From assembly GCA_017535325.1 (NCBI GenBank), contig JAFXUC010000024.1, positions 1 to 64,000 on the forward strand: a DNA stretch of 64,000 bases. The letters are read 5' to 3'. This stretch comes from Bacteroidales bacterium. Its GTDB lineage: Bacteria; Bacteroidota; Bacteroidia; Bacteroidales; UBA3824. Made by a program: the position numbers and the translations under genes. Below are positions 52,990 through 61,352 of the stretch, piece after piece (the first letter of the stretch is position 1; every line of letters begins with the position of its first letter). Under the pieces are notes generated by a model. The model was given only the letters and a program-made list of their open reading frames with translations. It ran no database searches and was not told where the DNA came from.

Positions 52990-53757
52990 ATGAAAAGCAT
53001 ATTTTTTACAACCGTTTTTTTGATTCTCTCTGTTTCAGGATTTGCGCAAAACGCAGATTTTGAAGCGGCATATTTCACTGATTCTTTCGGTACTGTATTG
53101 CCTTACAGACTGTTAAGACCGGAATTTGAAAGTCTGCCTCAAAAAACTTTCCCCGTTGTGCTATTTCTTCATGGTGCGGGTGAAAGAGGCTCTGACAACC
53201 AAAAACAGTTAACATACATGGACAAAATTTTCGGTAGCGAAAACTTTACGGAAAACTTTCCGTGCTATGTCATCTTACCGCAATGCGAAGAAAATCACCG
53301 TTGGTGCGAGGTTGATTGGACGTGGGACAAACACACAATGCCCAACGAAATTTCAAAATACCTCAACGCCGCAAACGAACTTTTGGACAGCATTGCATCA
53401 ACCCCAAAAGCCGACAAATCAAGACTTTACATTACAGGAATGTCAATGGGCGGTTTTGGAACATGGGATTTGATTTCGAGATTCCCCGAAAAATTCGCCG
53501 CCGCAATGCCTATATGCGGAGGTGCTGACGAGGCTCAGGCTCAAAAGTTAACACAAATACCAATCAGAGTTTTTCACGGAACAACAGACAAAGCCGTAAA
53601 AGTTTCGCGGTCGAGAAACATAACCGCCGCAATAAAAAAAGCAGGCGGCCAAAATATTGAATATCAAGAATTTCCCAATATGGGACATTTTATTTGGAAC
53701 AGAGTTTATTCTGACAACAAAAACTTTGAATGGCTCTTTTCAAATGTAAAAAAATAG
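52990..53757 (+). CDS. Exported alpha/beta hydrolase (carboxylesterase, CE1-like)
   Basis: 255 residues; signal peptide MKSIFFTTVFLILSVSGFAQ. The triad is Ser in GMSMGGFGTWD, Asp in HGTTDKAV and His in NMGHFIWN, with oxyanion motif LFLHGAGERG. The pattern resembles feruloyl/acetyl xylan esterases and PHB-depolymerase-like enzymes acting on plant-derived esters in the envelope. Located 9 nt before the GDSL gene. Confidence 0.85.
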   Translation: MKSIFFTTVFLILSVSGFAQNADFEAAYFTDSFGTVLPYRLLRPEFESLPQKTFPVVLFLHGAGERGSDNQKQLTYMDKIFGSENFTENFPCYVILPQCEENHRWCEVDWTWDKHTMPNEISKYLNAANELLDSIASTPKADKSRLYITGMSMGGFGTWDLISRFPEKFAAAMPICGGADEAQAQKLTQIPIRVFHGTTDKAVKVSRSRNITAAIKKAGGQNIEYQEFPNMGHFIWNRVYSDNKNFEWLFSNVKK

Positions 53758-53766
53758 AAAAAGAAA

Positions 53767-54537
53767 ATGAAATCAGGTTTTAGGATTGTGATAATTATGG
53801 TTGTAGTAACAGCCTTATTGTCAGCGTATTCGTTTTCAAAACCCAAAATTGAGGTGTGCGGAAACGAGGTAAAAAAATCAAAAATCTCGGAGTTTGTTTT
53901 GGGCGACACATTGCCTTTATATATAGAAGGCGTTTACACCTCAGAATACAAACCGAGAGTAGGCATAGACTCCTCAAAACAGAAAATCTTGTTAATCGGC
54001 GATTCGATGTTGGAGCAATTCCGCTGGCGCCTGAGGGACTACTGCAAGGAAAACGGACACGAAATGGCAAGCGTGATTTGGTATAGTTCGCAAACCGAAT
54101 GGTACGGCACTACGGACACGCTGAAATATTTTATCAACAAGGAAAAGCCGACTTACATAATTTTGATTTTGGGGGCTAACGAACTGTTTGTAAGGGACAT
54201 CATAAAAATCAGAACTCCGTATGTAAAGCACATTTTGGAGCAAATCGGTGAAATTCCATACATTTGGGTCGGACCGCCGAATTGGAGAGAAGACACTGGA
54301 ATCAACGAAATGATTTTGGCAAACGTGGGCAGCCGCAGATATTTTCCGTCAAAAAACCTAACATATAAGCGTTATGCTGACGGAGCGCACCCAAAACCCG
54401 AATCTGCATTTATGTGGGCAGACTCTGTGGCAAGTTTCATTATGACAAAAAGCCGTTATCCGATTTTGCTGAACACGCCTACACAAAAGTACAGCGGTTC
54501 GCCAAATTCGACAATTTTGCAGCCATGGAAAAAATAA
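53767..54537 (+). CDS. SGNH/GDSL-family hydrolase, membrane-anchored or exported
   Basis: 256 residues with an N-terminal hydrophobic segment (IVIIMVVVTALLSAYSF). SGNH blocks: LLIGDSMLEQ (Ser), LILGANELF (the G-x-N), and DGAHPKPES (Asp-His). The usual substrates are acyl or acetyl groups on glycans. It begins 9 nt after the hydrolase upstream, so the two esterase-type enzymes are made together. Confidence 0.8.
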   Translation: MKSGFRIVIIMVVVTALLSAYSFSKPKIEVCGNEVKKSKISEFVLGDTLPLYIEGVYTSEYKPRVGIDSSKQKILLIGDSMLEQFRWRLRDYCKENGHEMASVIWYSSQTEWYGTTDTLKYFINKEKPTYIILILGANELFVRDIIKIRTPYVKHILEQIGEIPYIWVGPPNWREDTGINEMILANVGSRRYFPSKNLTYKRYADGAHPKPESAFMWADSVASFIMTKSRYPILLNTPTQKYSGSPNSTILQPWKK

Positions 54538-54612
54538 AGTAAAAAAATATTTGTAAAAATCCGCAGAATTATATATTTTAGTGCGGATTTTTCCGAGGAA
54601 AATTATTTTAAT

Positions 54613-56214
54613 ATGAAACCAGAAAGTTCCGCACAAAAAAACAATAAAACCCTGACCAGCATTGTTATAGCAGCGTTGGTTGTGCCGTTTTTTGTGATAT
54701 TGTACCGAGAATACCAAACATATTCAACATTTGAATTGAATTGCGGTTTTTTCAACTTTGTTGTCAGCCGTTATAACAATCCCGCATTTATTGTCATTGA
54801 CGCGGCTCTTACTCTGCTCCTAATATTCTGTATATGGCTCAACATCAACTTCTATAAACGCATAAAAAGTAGCGGAATAGTTGCCGAAATGTCTTCGATT
54901 GCAAATGTCCCGATTTTGATTTTGGAGGCAGATAAAACCATTTATTGGTCTAATCTTGACAAAGTGGAATTTTTTCAGGGCGTTAACATCGAAGAAAGCG
55001 TAAATGCACTTTTGAGCGGTAACGATGCCAGAGACAAATTTGCAGAATGTTTGGAAACCGGCGAAACACAGTCATACGAGACCGAAGCAAAGTTATTAGA
55101 CAAGAATTATTGGCTTCATATCTCGATTGCAAAAATAAAATATCCGAGTTTAAAAAAACTTATCTGCGTATCAATAAGCGATATTTCAAATCTCAAAGAA
55201 GCCTCTGAAAGGATTGAAAACCAGCAGCGAGAACTCAAAATGCAAAACGAAATGCTGACACTCATCACCGCTCAAATGGAGGTTCAGCAGGCAGGTATAA
55301 AAGAGCAAAACGAAATTCTTGCCGACCAGCATAAGCAACTCGAACATCAGGCTGCGGACTTGAAAAACGCTTTGGACGAACTCGAAATCCGCAACAAGCA
55401 AATCACCACGAAAACCAATTACATTACCGACAGTATAAAATACGCTCAGACAATTCAGGAGGCTATGTTGCCAGATCAGCAGCAAATGGAAAACTTCTTC
55501 GACAACTTTGTAGTTTACAGACCAAAAGACATTGTATCAGGCGATTTTTATTGGCTTTCGGTAACGGAAAACTATACGTTTGTGGTTTTGGGCGACTGTA
55601 CGGGACACGGTGTTCCGGGCGCGTTTATGAGCATGATTGGCATCAGAATTCTCGGTGAACTTATTAACGAGTTGAAAATCGACCGTCCGTCAATCATTCT
55701 TGAAACCATGCACGAAAAAATTCAAGCGGCCCTCAAACAGGATATTACCGAAAACAACGACGGTATGGACATCGCGATTTGCCGTTTCAAATTTGTTGAA
55801 GACGGAGAAAACCGTAAATGGGAACTCAAATACGCCGGAGCAAAACAGCCCGCATATTTAAAACGCAAAAACAGCGACGAAACCGAAATAATCGAAGCCA
55901 ATCGCCGAGGTATCGGAGGACAGTCGTATGCGGATATTTTCTTTTTTGAAGACAAAGACTGCACCCTTAATATCGGCGACAGAATTTATCTGACTTCCGA
56001 CGGCATCAAAGACCAAAACAACGTTATGCGCAAACGTTTCGGCACCAACCGCCTCAAAATGATGTTTTCGATGACATCTACGGAAAAAATTCAAGACCAG
56101 AAAATTGCTATCGAAACTCTGATAAACAACTGGCAAGGTCTTGAAGAGCAGAGAGACGACATCAGTCTTTGGGGCATAGAATTAGGCGACCATGCGTTAG
56201 TGCCGCAAATGTAA
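54613..56214 (+). CDS. Membrane-anchored SpoIIE/PP2C-type serine phosphatase, SiaA-like
   Basis: 533 residues. Two membrane helices (about 12-34 and 55-78) leave a short extracytoplasmic loop. A PAS-like region (90-195) is followed by a long coiled coil (ERIENQQRELKMQNEMLT ... EIRNKQITTKTNYI, about 195-275). The PP2C/SpoIIE domain (about 280-533) carries the metal ligands in VSGDFYWL and LGDCTGHGVPGAFMSMIG, plus the C-terminal LTSDGIKDQ and EEQRDDISLWGIEL acidic motifs. In the Sia pathway a PP2C of this kind removes phosphate from SiaC; here it is 4 kb from the SiaB/SiaC operon and on the opposite strand. Confidence 0.88.
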   Translation: MKPESSAQKNNKTLTSIVIAALVVPFFVILYREYQTYSTFELNCGFFNFVVSRYNNPAFIVIDAALTLLLIFCIWLNINFYKRIKSSGIVAEMSSIANVPILILEADKTIYWSNLDKVEFFQGVNIEESVNALLSGNDARDKFAECLETGETQSYETEAKLLDKNYWLHISIAKIKYPSLKKLICVSISDISNLKEASERIENQQRELKMQNEMLTLITAQMEVQQAGIKEQNEILADQHKQLEHQAADLKNALDELEIRNKQITTKTNYITDSIKYAQTIQEAMLPDQQQMENFFDNFVVYRPKDIVSGDFYWLSVTENYTFVVLGDCTGHGVPGAFMSMIGIRILGELINELKIDRPSIILETMHEKIQAALKQDITENNDGMDIAICRFKFVEDGENRKWELKYAGAKQPAYLKRKNSDETEIIEANRRGIGGQSYADIFFFEDKDCTLNIGDRIYLTSDGIKDQNNVMRKRFGTNRLKMMFSMTSTEKIQDQKIAIETLINNWQGLEEQRDDISLWGIELGDHALVPQM

Positions 56215-56219
56215 CTCTC

Positions 56220-57719
56220 TCAAAACCAAATAAAAAAGCCGTCTTCGGGAGCAACAGCCCAACAACAATTATTCAAATCCCTTTGAGGCAGTTTTTTAAA
56301 TGGCGTACTTTTTTCAGTGCAGTCCATCACAAGACACTCCCCTGAAATTCTAACCACTGCCAAAACATGATTGAATTGTATTCTGTCTGCATACGCAGTA
56401 TCTATTTTGCCGAAATCCGTAGTTGCTGCAAGAGCCGGAAAAGCGTCAATACCCGCACGTCGCAAAAGTGCTACCAAAGTCATATTTTTTTCAGCCGAAG
56501 AGCCTATTTTCTGTTTTAAAACTCTTTCAGGATTTTTATCTACATGATTTTTAAAATTTCCGTCCCATTCAACTGATTGATTTACAAAATTATATAGTTT
56601 TTCGACAGTTTTTAACGTATCGTCAAATTCTACTCCGTCAATGATTTTTTGGAGGTCATCACTAAGAGGAAAAGTTTTCATAACGGGTTTCCAAAAATCA
56701 GGCGATTTTCTCATTCTTTTGTGAAAATACTGCCAAGAGTCCGCTTTAACAATCACAAAACCCGTATGATACTGTTTAAACCAGACTTCCTGCGGCGACA
56801 AATATCTGTTTTCTGGGTCGGCATAAGTGTAAAGTACATGCGTCATTTGCTGCCACCCCGCTTGATAAACAGGTTGTGTATAATTATAGTCCATAGTAAA
56901 TTTATAAGCCTTAAAAACAACTTCCGGCACTAAGGAAGTCGCAGAAAGTTCTCTTTTCGGCAAAACGTTTGTCATCGAAAAAGTATCTGTTATGGCAGAA
57001 AATCTATAATTCAAACCATAACGTCTGCCGCCATGCATATAAGAAAGCGACTTTGGATTGTCGGAAGGTACAAAAGTATAACTAATTGACAGAAACGTCT
57101 GATTTTCTGAATGATAACACATATCTTCATCATTATAAACGTCAAACTTATATCTCATGTGTTCGGGAAATTCGGCAACCAAAACCGATTTTAAACACGG
57201 ATATTCGCCACAAAATTCAAACTTACGCGGCAGCATAAAATCAAAGGTCATCAAATAATATTTCAATTCTAAGATTTCGCCCGCTTTCATATCCGGCAAA
57301 TGCACGATGACTTTGCTGTTAAGAGAATCTCTGTCAACATATTCGGAGATTTTAAATTTTTGTTTGTGCGCGGTGATTTTTTTCCCGTTTTTAGCATAAA
57401 CAACCACTTTCGGCGAAACCACCTTTTCATACTCGTAACGTCCAGAAAAAGGGATTTCAAAGGTTTTGCCGTTAAAAACGCCGTCTTTTAAAACTTTCAC
57501 TCTAATACGGTATTCGTTAAATAATCTTAACGACCCATTATAAACCTCGAAATACACCTTTCTGAAATTCAGCAACGTAACAGCATCATATCCTAAATCA
57601 TCATAGACGGTTTCTTCAAAATCCCCACCGTCAACCTTACCGAAATTTTTAACGTCTTTTTGCGCCGACAAAGTATTAATTGAAAGCACAAAAAATAAAA
57701 ATAAAAAAAGCCTTTTCAT
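56220..57719 (-). CDS. DUF3857 transglutaminase-like exported protein
   Basis: 499 residues; signal peptide MKRLFLFLFFVLSINTLSAQ. A DUF3857 beta-rich domain (about 50-245) is followed by a transglutaminase-like fold (370-499). The block where the catalytic Cys should be reads KIGSSAEKNMTLVALLRRAG: the Cys is replaced by Ser/Ala, although the later His (FNHVLAVV) and Asp (VMDCTEKS) positions remain. This change is common among Bacteroidetes DUF3857 proteins in my experience, which suggests a structural role. It converges on the SpoIIE gene with 5 bp between stops. Confidence 0.8.
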   Translation of the reverse strand: MKRLFLFLFFVLSINTLSAQKDVKNFGKVDGGDFEETVYDDLGYDAVTLLNFRKVYFEVYNGSLRLFNEYRIRVKVLKDGVFNGKTFEIPFSGRYEYEKVVSPKVVVYAKNGKKITAHKQKFKISEYVDRDSLNSKVIVHLPDMKAGEILELKYYLMTFDFMLPRKFEFCGEYPCLKSVLVAEFPEHMRYKFDVYNDEDMCYHSENQTFLSISYTFVPSDNPKSLSYMHGGRRYGLNYRFSAITDTFSMTNVLPKRELSATSLVPEVVFKAYKFTMDYNYTQPVYQAGWQQMTHVLYTYADPENRYLSPQEVWFKQYHTGFVIVKADSWQYFHKRMRKSPDFWKPVMKTFPLSDDLQKIIDGVEFDDTLKTVEKLYNFVNQSVEWDGNFKNHVDKNPERVLKQKIGSSAEKNMTLVALLRRAGIDAFPALAATTDFGKIDTAYADRIQFNHVLAVVRISGECLVMDCTEKSTPFKKLPQRDLNNCCWAVAPEDGFFIWF

Positions 57720-57755
57720 AATTATTTAAAGATAGATATTTTACAAAAAAATAAC

Positions 57756-57826
57756 AAAAATTGCAAACTCCAACTGACAATTTTAGGTCAAAATTGCAAA
57801 CTCAAGATGACAATTTTAGGCAAAAA
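57756..57826. repeat. Tandem hairpin-like repeat, 33-bp period, family C
   Basis: TTGCAAACTC (57761 and 57794) and TGACAATTTTAGG repeat twice, 33 bp apart. Within each unit AAAATTG and CAATTTT are inverted around about 14 nt, a weak hairpin. Its layout (stem-loop units with period 33) matches the array at 14122-14236. Confidence 0.75.
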
Positions 57827-57840
57827 ATCTTTAACACAAG

Positions 57841-57877
57841 GGATTATTCTGAGTATTCGGAACACTCTGAATAATCC
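57841..57877. terminator. Hairpin between convergent-tandem genes
   Basis: GGATTATTCTGAGT (57841-57854) pairs with ACTCTGAATAATCC (57864-57877) with one mismatch; no long U-tract is present, so efficiency is uncertain. Confidence 0.5.
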
Positions 57878-57884
57878 ATTATCG

Positions 57885-58451
57885 TCATTTTTTTTGCCAC
57901 TTATCGCCGCGATATTCAGTCCTCGCTTTGTACATTTTTTCTTTAATACCGCCTTCTTTGACAAATCTGTCTTGCTGATGTTCTAATAGTTTATAAAGCA
58001 TATATATAGCCTGATGTATGAGCGTAATACACAAATTAGCAATTTCTTCATCTGTCATTCTGACGATGTATTTATTGTAATCATTTATTATACTCTCACT
58101 ACGGGCATATTTTCGCATCGGCTCGTAACGCGGATGTAATTTGCCCCATTGCTCAATATGTCTGACACGAAGATAATCTTCATAATCAATTAATAGTTCT
58201 TCAAGACTTGCTTTGGCAACATTTGTCAATTTAATTTCTGTTTCAGCAGAAGTGGCTGACGCCTGATTACCTTCTGCAATATTTTGTTTGCCGCTACGGG
58301 CAGCCTGAATCATTTGATCAACAGTCCTATCTCCGCGACTAAGATACTTTTGCGTAAAATAATACGTAATGTCATATATTATTTCCGTTACCTTATAAAC
58401 ACGCAAATGCTTGTAATGTCCATGTTGCGGTAAAAAATTATTTTCTGCCAT
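57885..58451 (-). CDS. Four-helix-bundle suffix domain protein (S23/IVS-encoded type)
   Basis: 188 residues, all-helical. The core is LRVYKVTEIIYDITYYFTQKYLSRGDRTVDQMIQAARSGKQNIAEGNQASATSAETEIKLTNVAKASLEELLIDYEDYL, the pattern of the 23S intervening-sequence protein family with its AARSGKQNIAEG motif. In other bacteria these genes occur in rRNA intervening sequences or as free genes of unknown role. Repeat family C lies 59 bp beyond its stop. Confidence 0.85.
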   Translation of the reverse strand: MAENNFLPQHGHYKHLRVYKVTEIIYDITYYFTQKYLSRGDRTVDQMIQAARSGKQNIAEGNQASATSAETEIKLTNVAKASLEELLIDYEDYLRVRHIEQWGKLHPRYEPMRKYARSESIINDYNKYIVRMTDEEIANLCITLIHQAIYMLYKLLEHQQDRFVKEGGIKEKMYKARTEYRGDKWQKK

Positions 58452-58512
58452 TACTTATAATTCTTCTCTGATTATTTATACCGCAAATATAAGAAATGTT
58501 TTTCAAAAAGAA

Positions 58513-58559
58513 AAAAACTTCGCCAAATGAGTTAAAAGAAACACATTTGGCGAAGTTTA
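58513..58559 (-). terminator. Terminator of the InlB-repeat lipoprotein gene
   Basis: AACTTCGCCAAATG (58518-58531) and CATTTGGCGAAGTT (58546-58559) form a perfect 14-bp stem with T-tract following on the minus strand. Confidence 0.85.
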
Positions 58560-58584
58560 ATTATGCTGAATGGAAACTAATTGC

Positions 58585-60240
58585 TTAGTTAAAATAAGAT
58601 GTAGAACTTCCACTTACAGGTCCAGAAAAACTTATTATTTTACCTTCTTGCACCGTAAATTTTTTGGTTCCTTGGGTCGGATTTAAAAGATAACCGTCTT
58701 GTTGAACAACTTTTACTGTATGTTCGATTCCGGCAGATACATCAAAAGTGTATGTTCCGGCTTTTGTCCACGTTGCAACCTTTTCTCCGTCAATATAAAC
58801 ATAATATGTATTTTTAGAATTATGTTCAATAGACAATGTACCAACTTTGGGAAATTTAAAGGTTTGTTTTTCTCCCGGTTTTGTAAATGTGAATGAGTGG
58901 GTTACTTTTGTTGCCGGATAGTAAACTTTATTTTCCTTATCATATTTATGAATGATAACTTCATGCTTTTCGTTTAATGACAAGTCTGCAATATCGTAAG
59001 ATTTATCATTGTCAAGATAGCCGACTGCTTTTCCGTCAACACTAATTGTATATGTAATACCCGAAGTATTTTGCAACGTCAAAGTACCTGTCTTTTTTGC
59101 AAATATAGGATAAATAGTTACTTCGGGAGTGTTCAGAGTCGGCCATTTTTCGGCTTCATAAAAATGAGTTGAGACAGCATCATTTAAATAATTGTCATCG
59201 CCAATATATGACCAAGTTTCATTTTCAGAGTAATAAAACTTTATGCCGGAATTAACAACAACACCTCCCGTCTCGTATGTTTTTTCGGTACTCCACCCAA
59301 CAAATTCATATTCGTTAGGTGCTGAGAATGTATTTTTAGGAAATTTGAATGTAGCAGTTCTGAAATCGTCAAAACCAATTGATTCGGGTAAAGAGCCTTC
59401 ATAACCGTTTGAGTTGAATACTATGTTGTATTTGGAACTGGTTTTCGCAGATTCAGGTGTTCCGTAAACGGCATAAAGCGTTGCTGTATTTTGGGTTAAA
59501 ATAGTTGCAGTTGCTGTCAACCATGTTTTAAAATCGGAAAAATCCGAATCACCATCCTTGATTTTTACGCCGGCAGGAAATATTTTACTACCTGTTGCAC
59601 TTGTACTCCAACCTTTAAAAACAAGGTCGCCTTTGACCAAACTTGTTGTCGGCAATTCAAATTCCTTAAAATCCTTGTCTTTTATCCACAGACAATCAGT
59701 ATATTCACCATCTGTGGCACCGTTTGTATCAAAAATAACGGCATAAACATAATTAATACCCCAAGTGGCATAAAGCGTAATATTCTTAGTAAGCGTAATT
59801 TTGCCATTAGCATTATACGCAGTACCTGTCCTATCCGATTTTGTATTCCAACCTATAAAGTCATAGTCGCCGAATGTCATATCACCTTGTCCGGGTAGCG
59901 TAACATTATCGCCGAATCCGCCGGTTAATGTGGAAGGGGCAGTGCCCTTTGCACCGTTTGTGTTAAATGTGATAGTAAACTTTGTATCCGTGTTAATCTC
60001 ATTACCGTCAACATCCTTGATAACCACTTCTGTTGTAGTTTGTCCATTGGTAGTTGTAGTAGTTGTGGTTTTGGAACCGATAACAACCCCGTTAACATCT
60101 TCTATCGGTTCTGTTTTTGTTGAAGTTTTTGTAGAAGTTTCTGGCGTTTTTTCTGGTTTAGCATCGTCCTTTTTGCAACTTTGAAAAAACAGAGCCGTAC
60201 AAAATAATGTCAAAAAACTATAAATTAAATATTTTTTCAT
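58585..60240 (-). CDS. Lipoprotein with Listeria-Bacteroides (Flg_new/InlB B) repeats
   Basis: 551 residues; signal MKKYLIYSFLTLFCTALFFQSC. A Thr/Lys-rich linker (about 30-75) precedes three repeats of the pattern FNTNGAKGTAPST...YDFIGWNTKSDRTGTAY...TLYATWG. The second and third are FDTNGATDG...LVFKGWSTSATG and FNSNGYEGS...YEFVGWSTEKTY. The final 150 residues contain three PEGA-like segments (GTLTLQN..., GTLSIEHNSKNTYYVYIDGEKVATW). These are beta-rich surface stalks. It is preceded by a nested-hairpin RNA at 60302-60466. Confidence 0.85.
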   Translation of the reverse strand: MKKYLIYSFLTLFCTALFFQSCKKDDAKPEKTPETSTKTSTKTEPIEDVNGVVIGSKTTTTTTTNGQTTTEVVIKDVDGNEINTDTKFTITFNTNGAKGTAPSTLTGGFGDNVTLPGQGDMTFGDYDFIGWNTKSDRTGTAYNANGKITLTKNITLYATWGINYVYAVIFDTNGATDGEYTDCLWIKDKDFKEFELPTTSLVKGDLVFKGWSTSATGSKIFPAGVKIKDGDSDFSDFKTWLTATATILTQNTATLYAVYGTPESAKTSSKYNIVFNSNGYEGSLPESIGFDDFRTATFKFPKNTFSAPNEYEFVGWSTEKTYETGGVVVNSGIKFYYSENETWSYIGDDNYLNDAVSTHFYEAEKWPTLNTPEVTIYPIFAKKTGTLTLQNTSGITYTISVDGKAVGYLDNDKSYDIADLSLNEKHEVIIHKYDKENKVYYPATKVTHSFTFTKPGEKQTFKFPKVGTLSIEHNSKNTYYVYIDGEKVATWTKAGTYTFDVSAGIEHTVKVVQQDGYLLNPTQGTKKFTVQEGKIISFSGPVSGSSTSYFN

Positions 60241-60301
60241 CTTTTAAGAATTAAATTGTAAATACTATTTTTTTGCTAAGCCTTAATCCAAAAAATAGAC
60301 T

Positions 60302-60466
60302 ATAAAAAAACGCAGGCTTCAAACTTGTTTTACATCTGAGGGATTGGGGAAACCCACGTATTCAAAATCAAGTATAAGCCCACGTTATGCACGCATAACG
60401 TGAGCATTAACCTGATTCTTGAATACGCCTTTAAAATTCCCCAATTTTACAGATGTAAGAATCAAG
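60302..60466 (-). ncRNA. Nested-hairpin RNA, 6S-like, or leader of the lipoprotein gene
   Basis: Four nested stems in one 165-nt block, given as + coordinates. Outer pair: CTTG (60324-60327) with CAAG (60463-60466), TTACATCTG (60330-60338) with CAGATGTAA (60450-60458). Next: ATTGGGGAA (60343-60351) with TTCCCCAAT (60437-60445), CGTATTCAA (60357-60365) with TTGAATACG (60419-60427). Tip: CACGTTATG (60381-60389) with CATAACGTG (60394-60402). On the minus strand a run of U follows (60303-60309). A long, internally looped hairpin of this size is what 6S RNA looks like. It could equally be the 5' leader of the lipoprotein starting at 60240. Confidence 0.6.
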
Positions 60467-60542
60467 ATAACGCTCTTTTATATGTATGTCTTTACGATTT
60501 TTATATAACCATAGGCAAAATTTTTTTAGTTAATTATTGAGG

Positions 60543-60573
60543 CAAAGTTAATATATTTTTTTCATAAAACAAA
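60543..60573 (-). promoter_or_regulatory. Promoter of the nested-hairpin RNA
   Basis: On the minus strand TTTG (60570-60573), 19 bp, TAACTTTG (60543-60550), an exact consensus. Transcription would start near 60536, 70 nt before the hairpins. Confidence 0.6.
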
Positions 60574-60600
60574 AAAACTCACATTCATTGTCCAATTTTT

Positions 60601-61251
60601 TTAATTATGATTAAACACGTATTGAATGATGTTTGCGCCCATTTTCAATGCTTTTTCGTGTGCTTCGGGCGTATCGTTGTGAACGTCAATATCTTCCCAA
60701 CCGTCGCCGAGGTCGCACTCCCAAGTGTAAAGAAAAACCAAACGGCTCTCGTAAAACATTCCGTAAGCCACAGGCGGATGATTGTCGTGCTCGTGAATTT
60801 TCGGCAAACCGTTAGGAAAAGGATATTTTTGATGAAAAATTTCAAAACTTGACGGTAATTCTACAAATTCGGCTTCCGGAAAAACTTTTTTCATCTCCCG
60901 AAAAACGTATTCTTTTGTGCCGTAATTGTCGTCAAAATGGAAAAAACCGCCCGCAATAAGATACCGGCGCAAATTTTCAACGTCTTGACCCGAAAAAATA
61001 ACGTTTCCGTGTCCCGTAGCATGAACAAAAGGATAGTTGAAAATCTCAGCACTCGAAGGCTCAACTGACGGAATGTCAGACGAAATGTCGGTTTTGAGAT
61101 TCTGATTACAAAATGTCACAAGATTCGGCAACGAAGTCGGATTTGCGTACCAGTCGCCGCCGCCGGAATATTTCATCAAGGCGATTTTCAGTTGCTGACA
61201 TTCCGCCGAAAGCGAAACAAATAAAAAAACTATGGAAAAAATATATTTCAT
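60601..61251 (-). CDS. DUF4159 exported protein
   Basis: 216 residues; signal peptide ending SAECQ. The DUF4159 pattern is clear: LMKYSGGGDWYANPTSLPNLVTFCNQN, FVHATGHGNVIFSGQDVENLRRYLIAGGFFHFDDNYG and LYTWECDLGDGWE. Members are predicted periplasmic proteins with a glutamine-amidotransferase-like fold of unknown role. Ordinary length for the family. Confidence 0.88.
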   Translation of the reverse strand: MKYIFSIVFLFVSLSAECQQLKIALMKYSGGGDWYANPTSLPNLVTFCNQNLKTDISSDIPSVEPSSAEIFNYPFVHATGHGNVIFSGQDVENLRRYLIAGGFFHFDDNYGTKEYVFREMKKVFPEAEFVELPSSFEIFHQKYPFPNGLPKIHEHDNHPPVAYGMFYESRLVFLYTWECDLGDGWEDIDVHNDTPEAHEKALKMGANIIQYVFNHN

Positions 61252-61273
61252 AGCATATTAATATTATTACAAC

Positions 61274-61333
61274 GGAAAACACGGAAACCACGGAATTAAA
61301 ATATTTTGTATTTTCCGTGATTTCCGTGTTTTC
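61274..61333. repeat. Inverted repeat of CACGGAA motifs
   Basis: GGAAAACACGGAAACCACGGAA (61274-61295) mirrors TTCCGTGATTTCCGTGTTTTC (61313-61333) around a 17-nt AT loop. It lies between DUF4159 and purB and is followed on the minus strand by few T residues, so it is more a repetitive intergenic palindrome than a clean terminator. Confidence 0.65.
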
Positions 61334-61352
61334 TGTGATTTAAATTATATTT

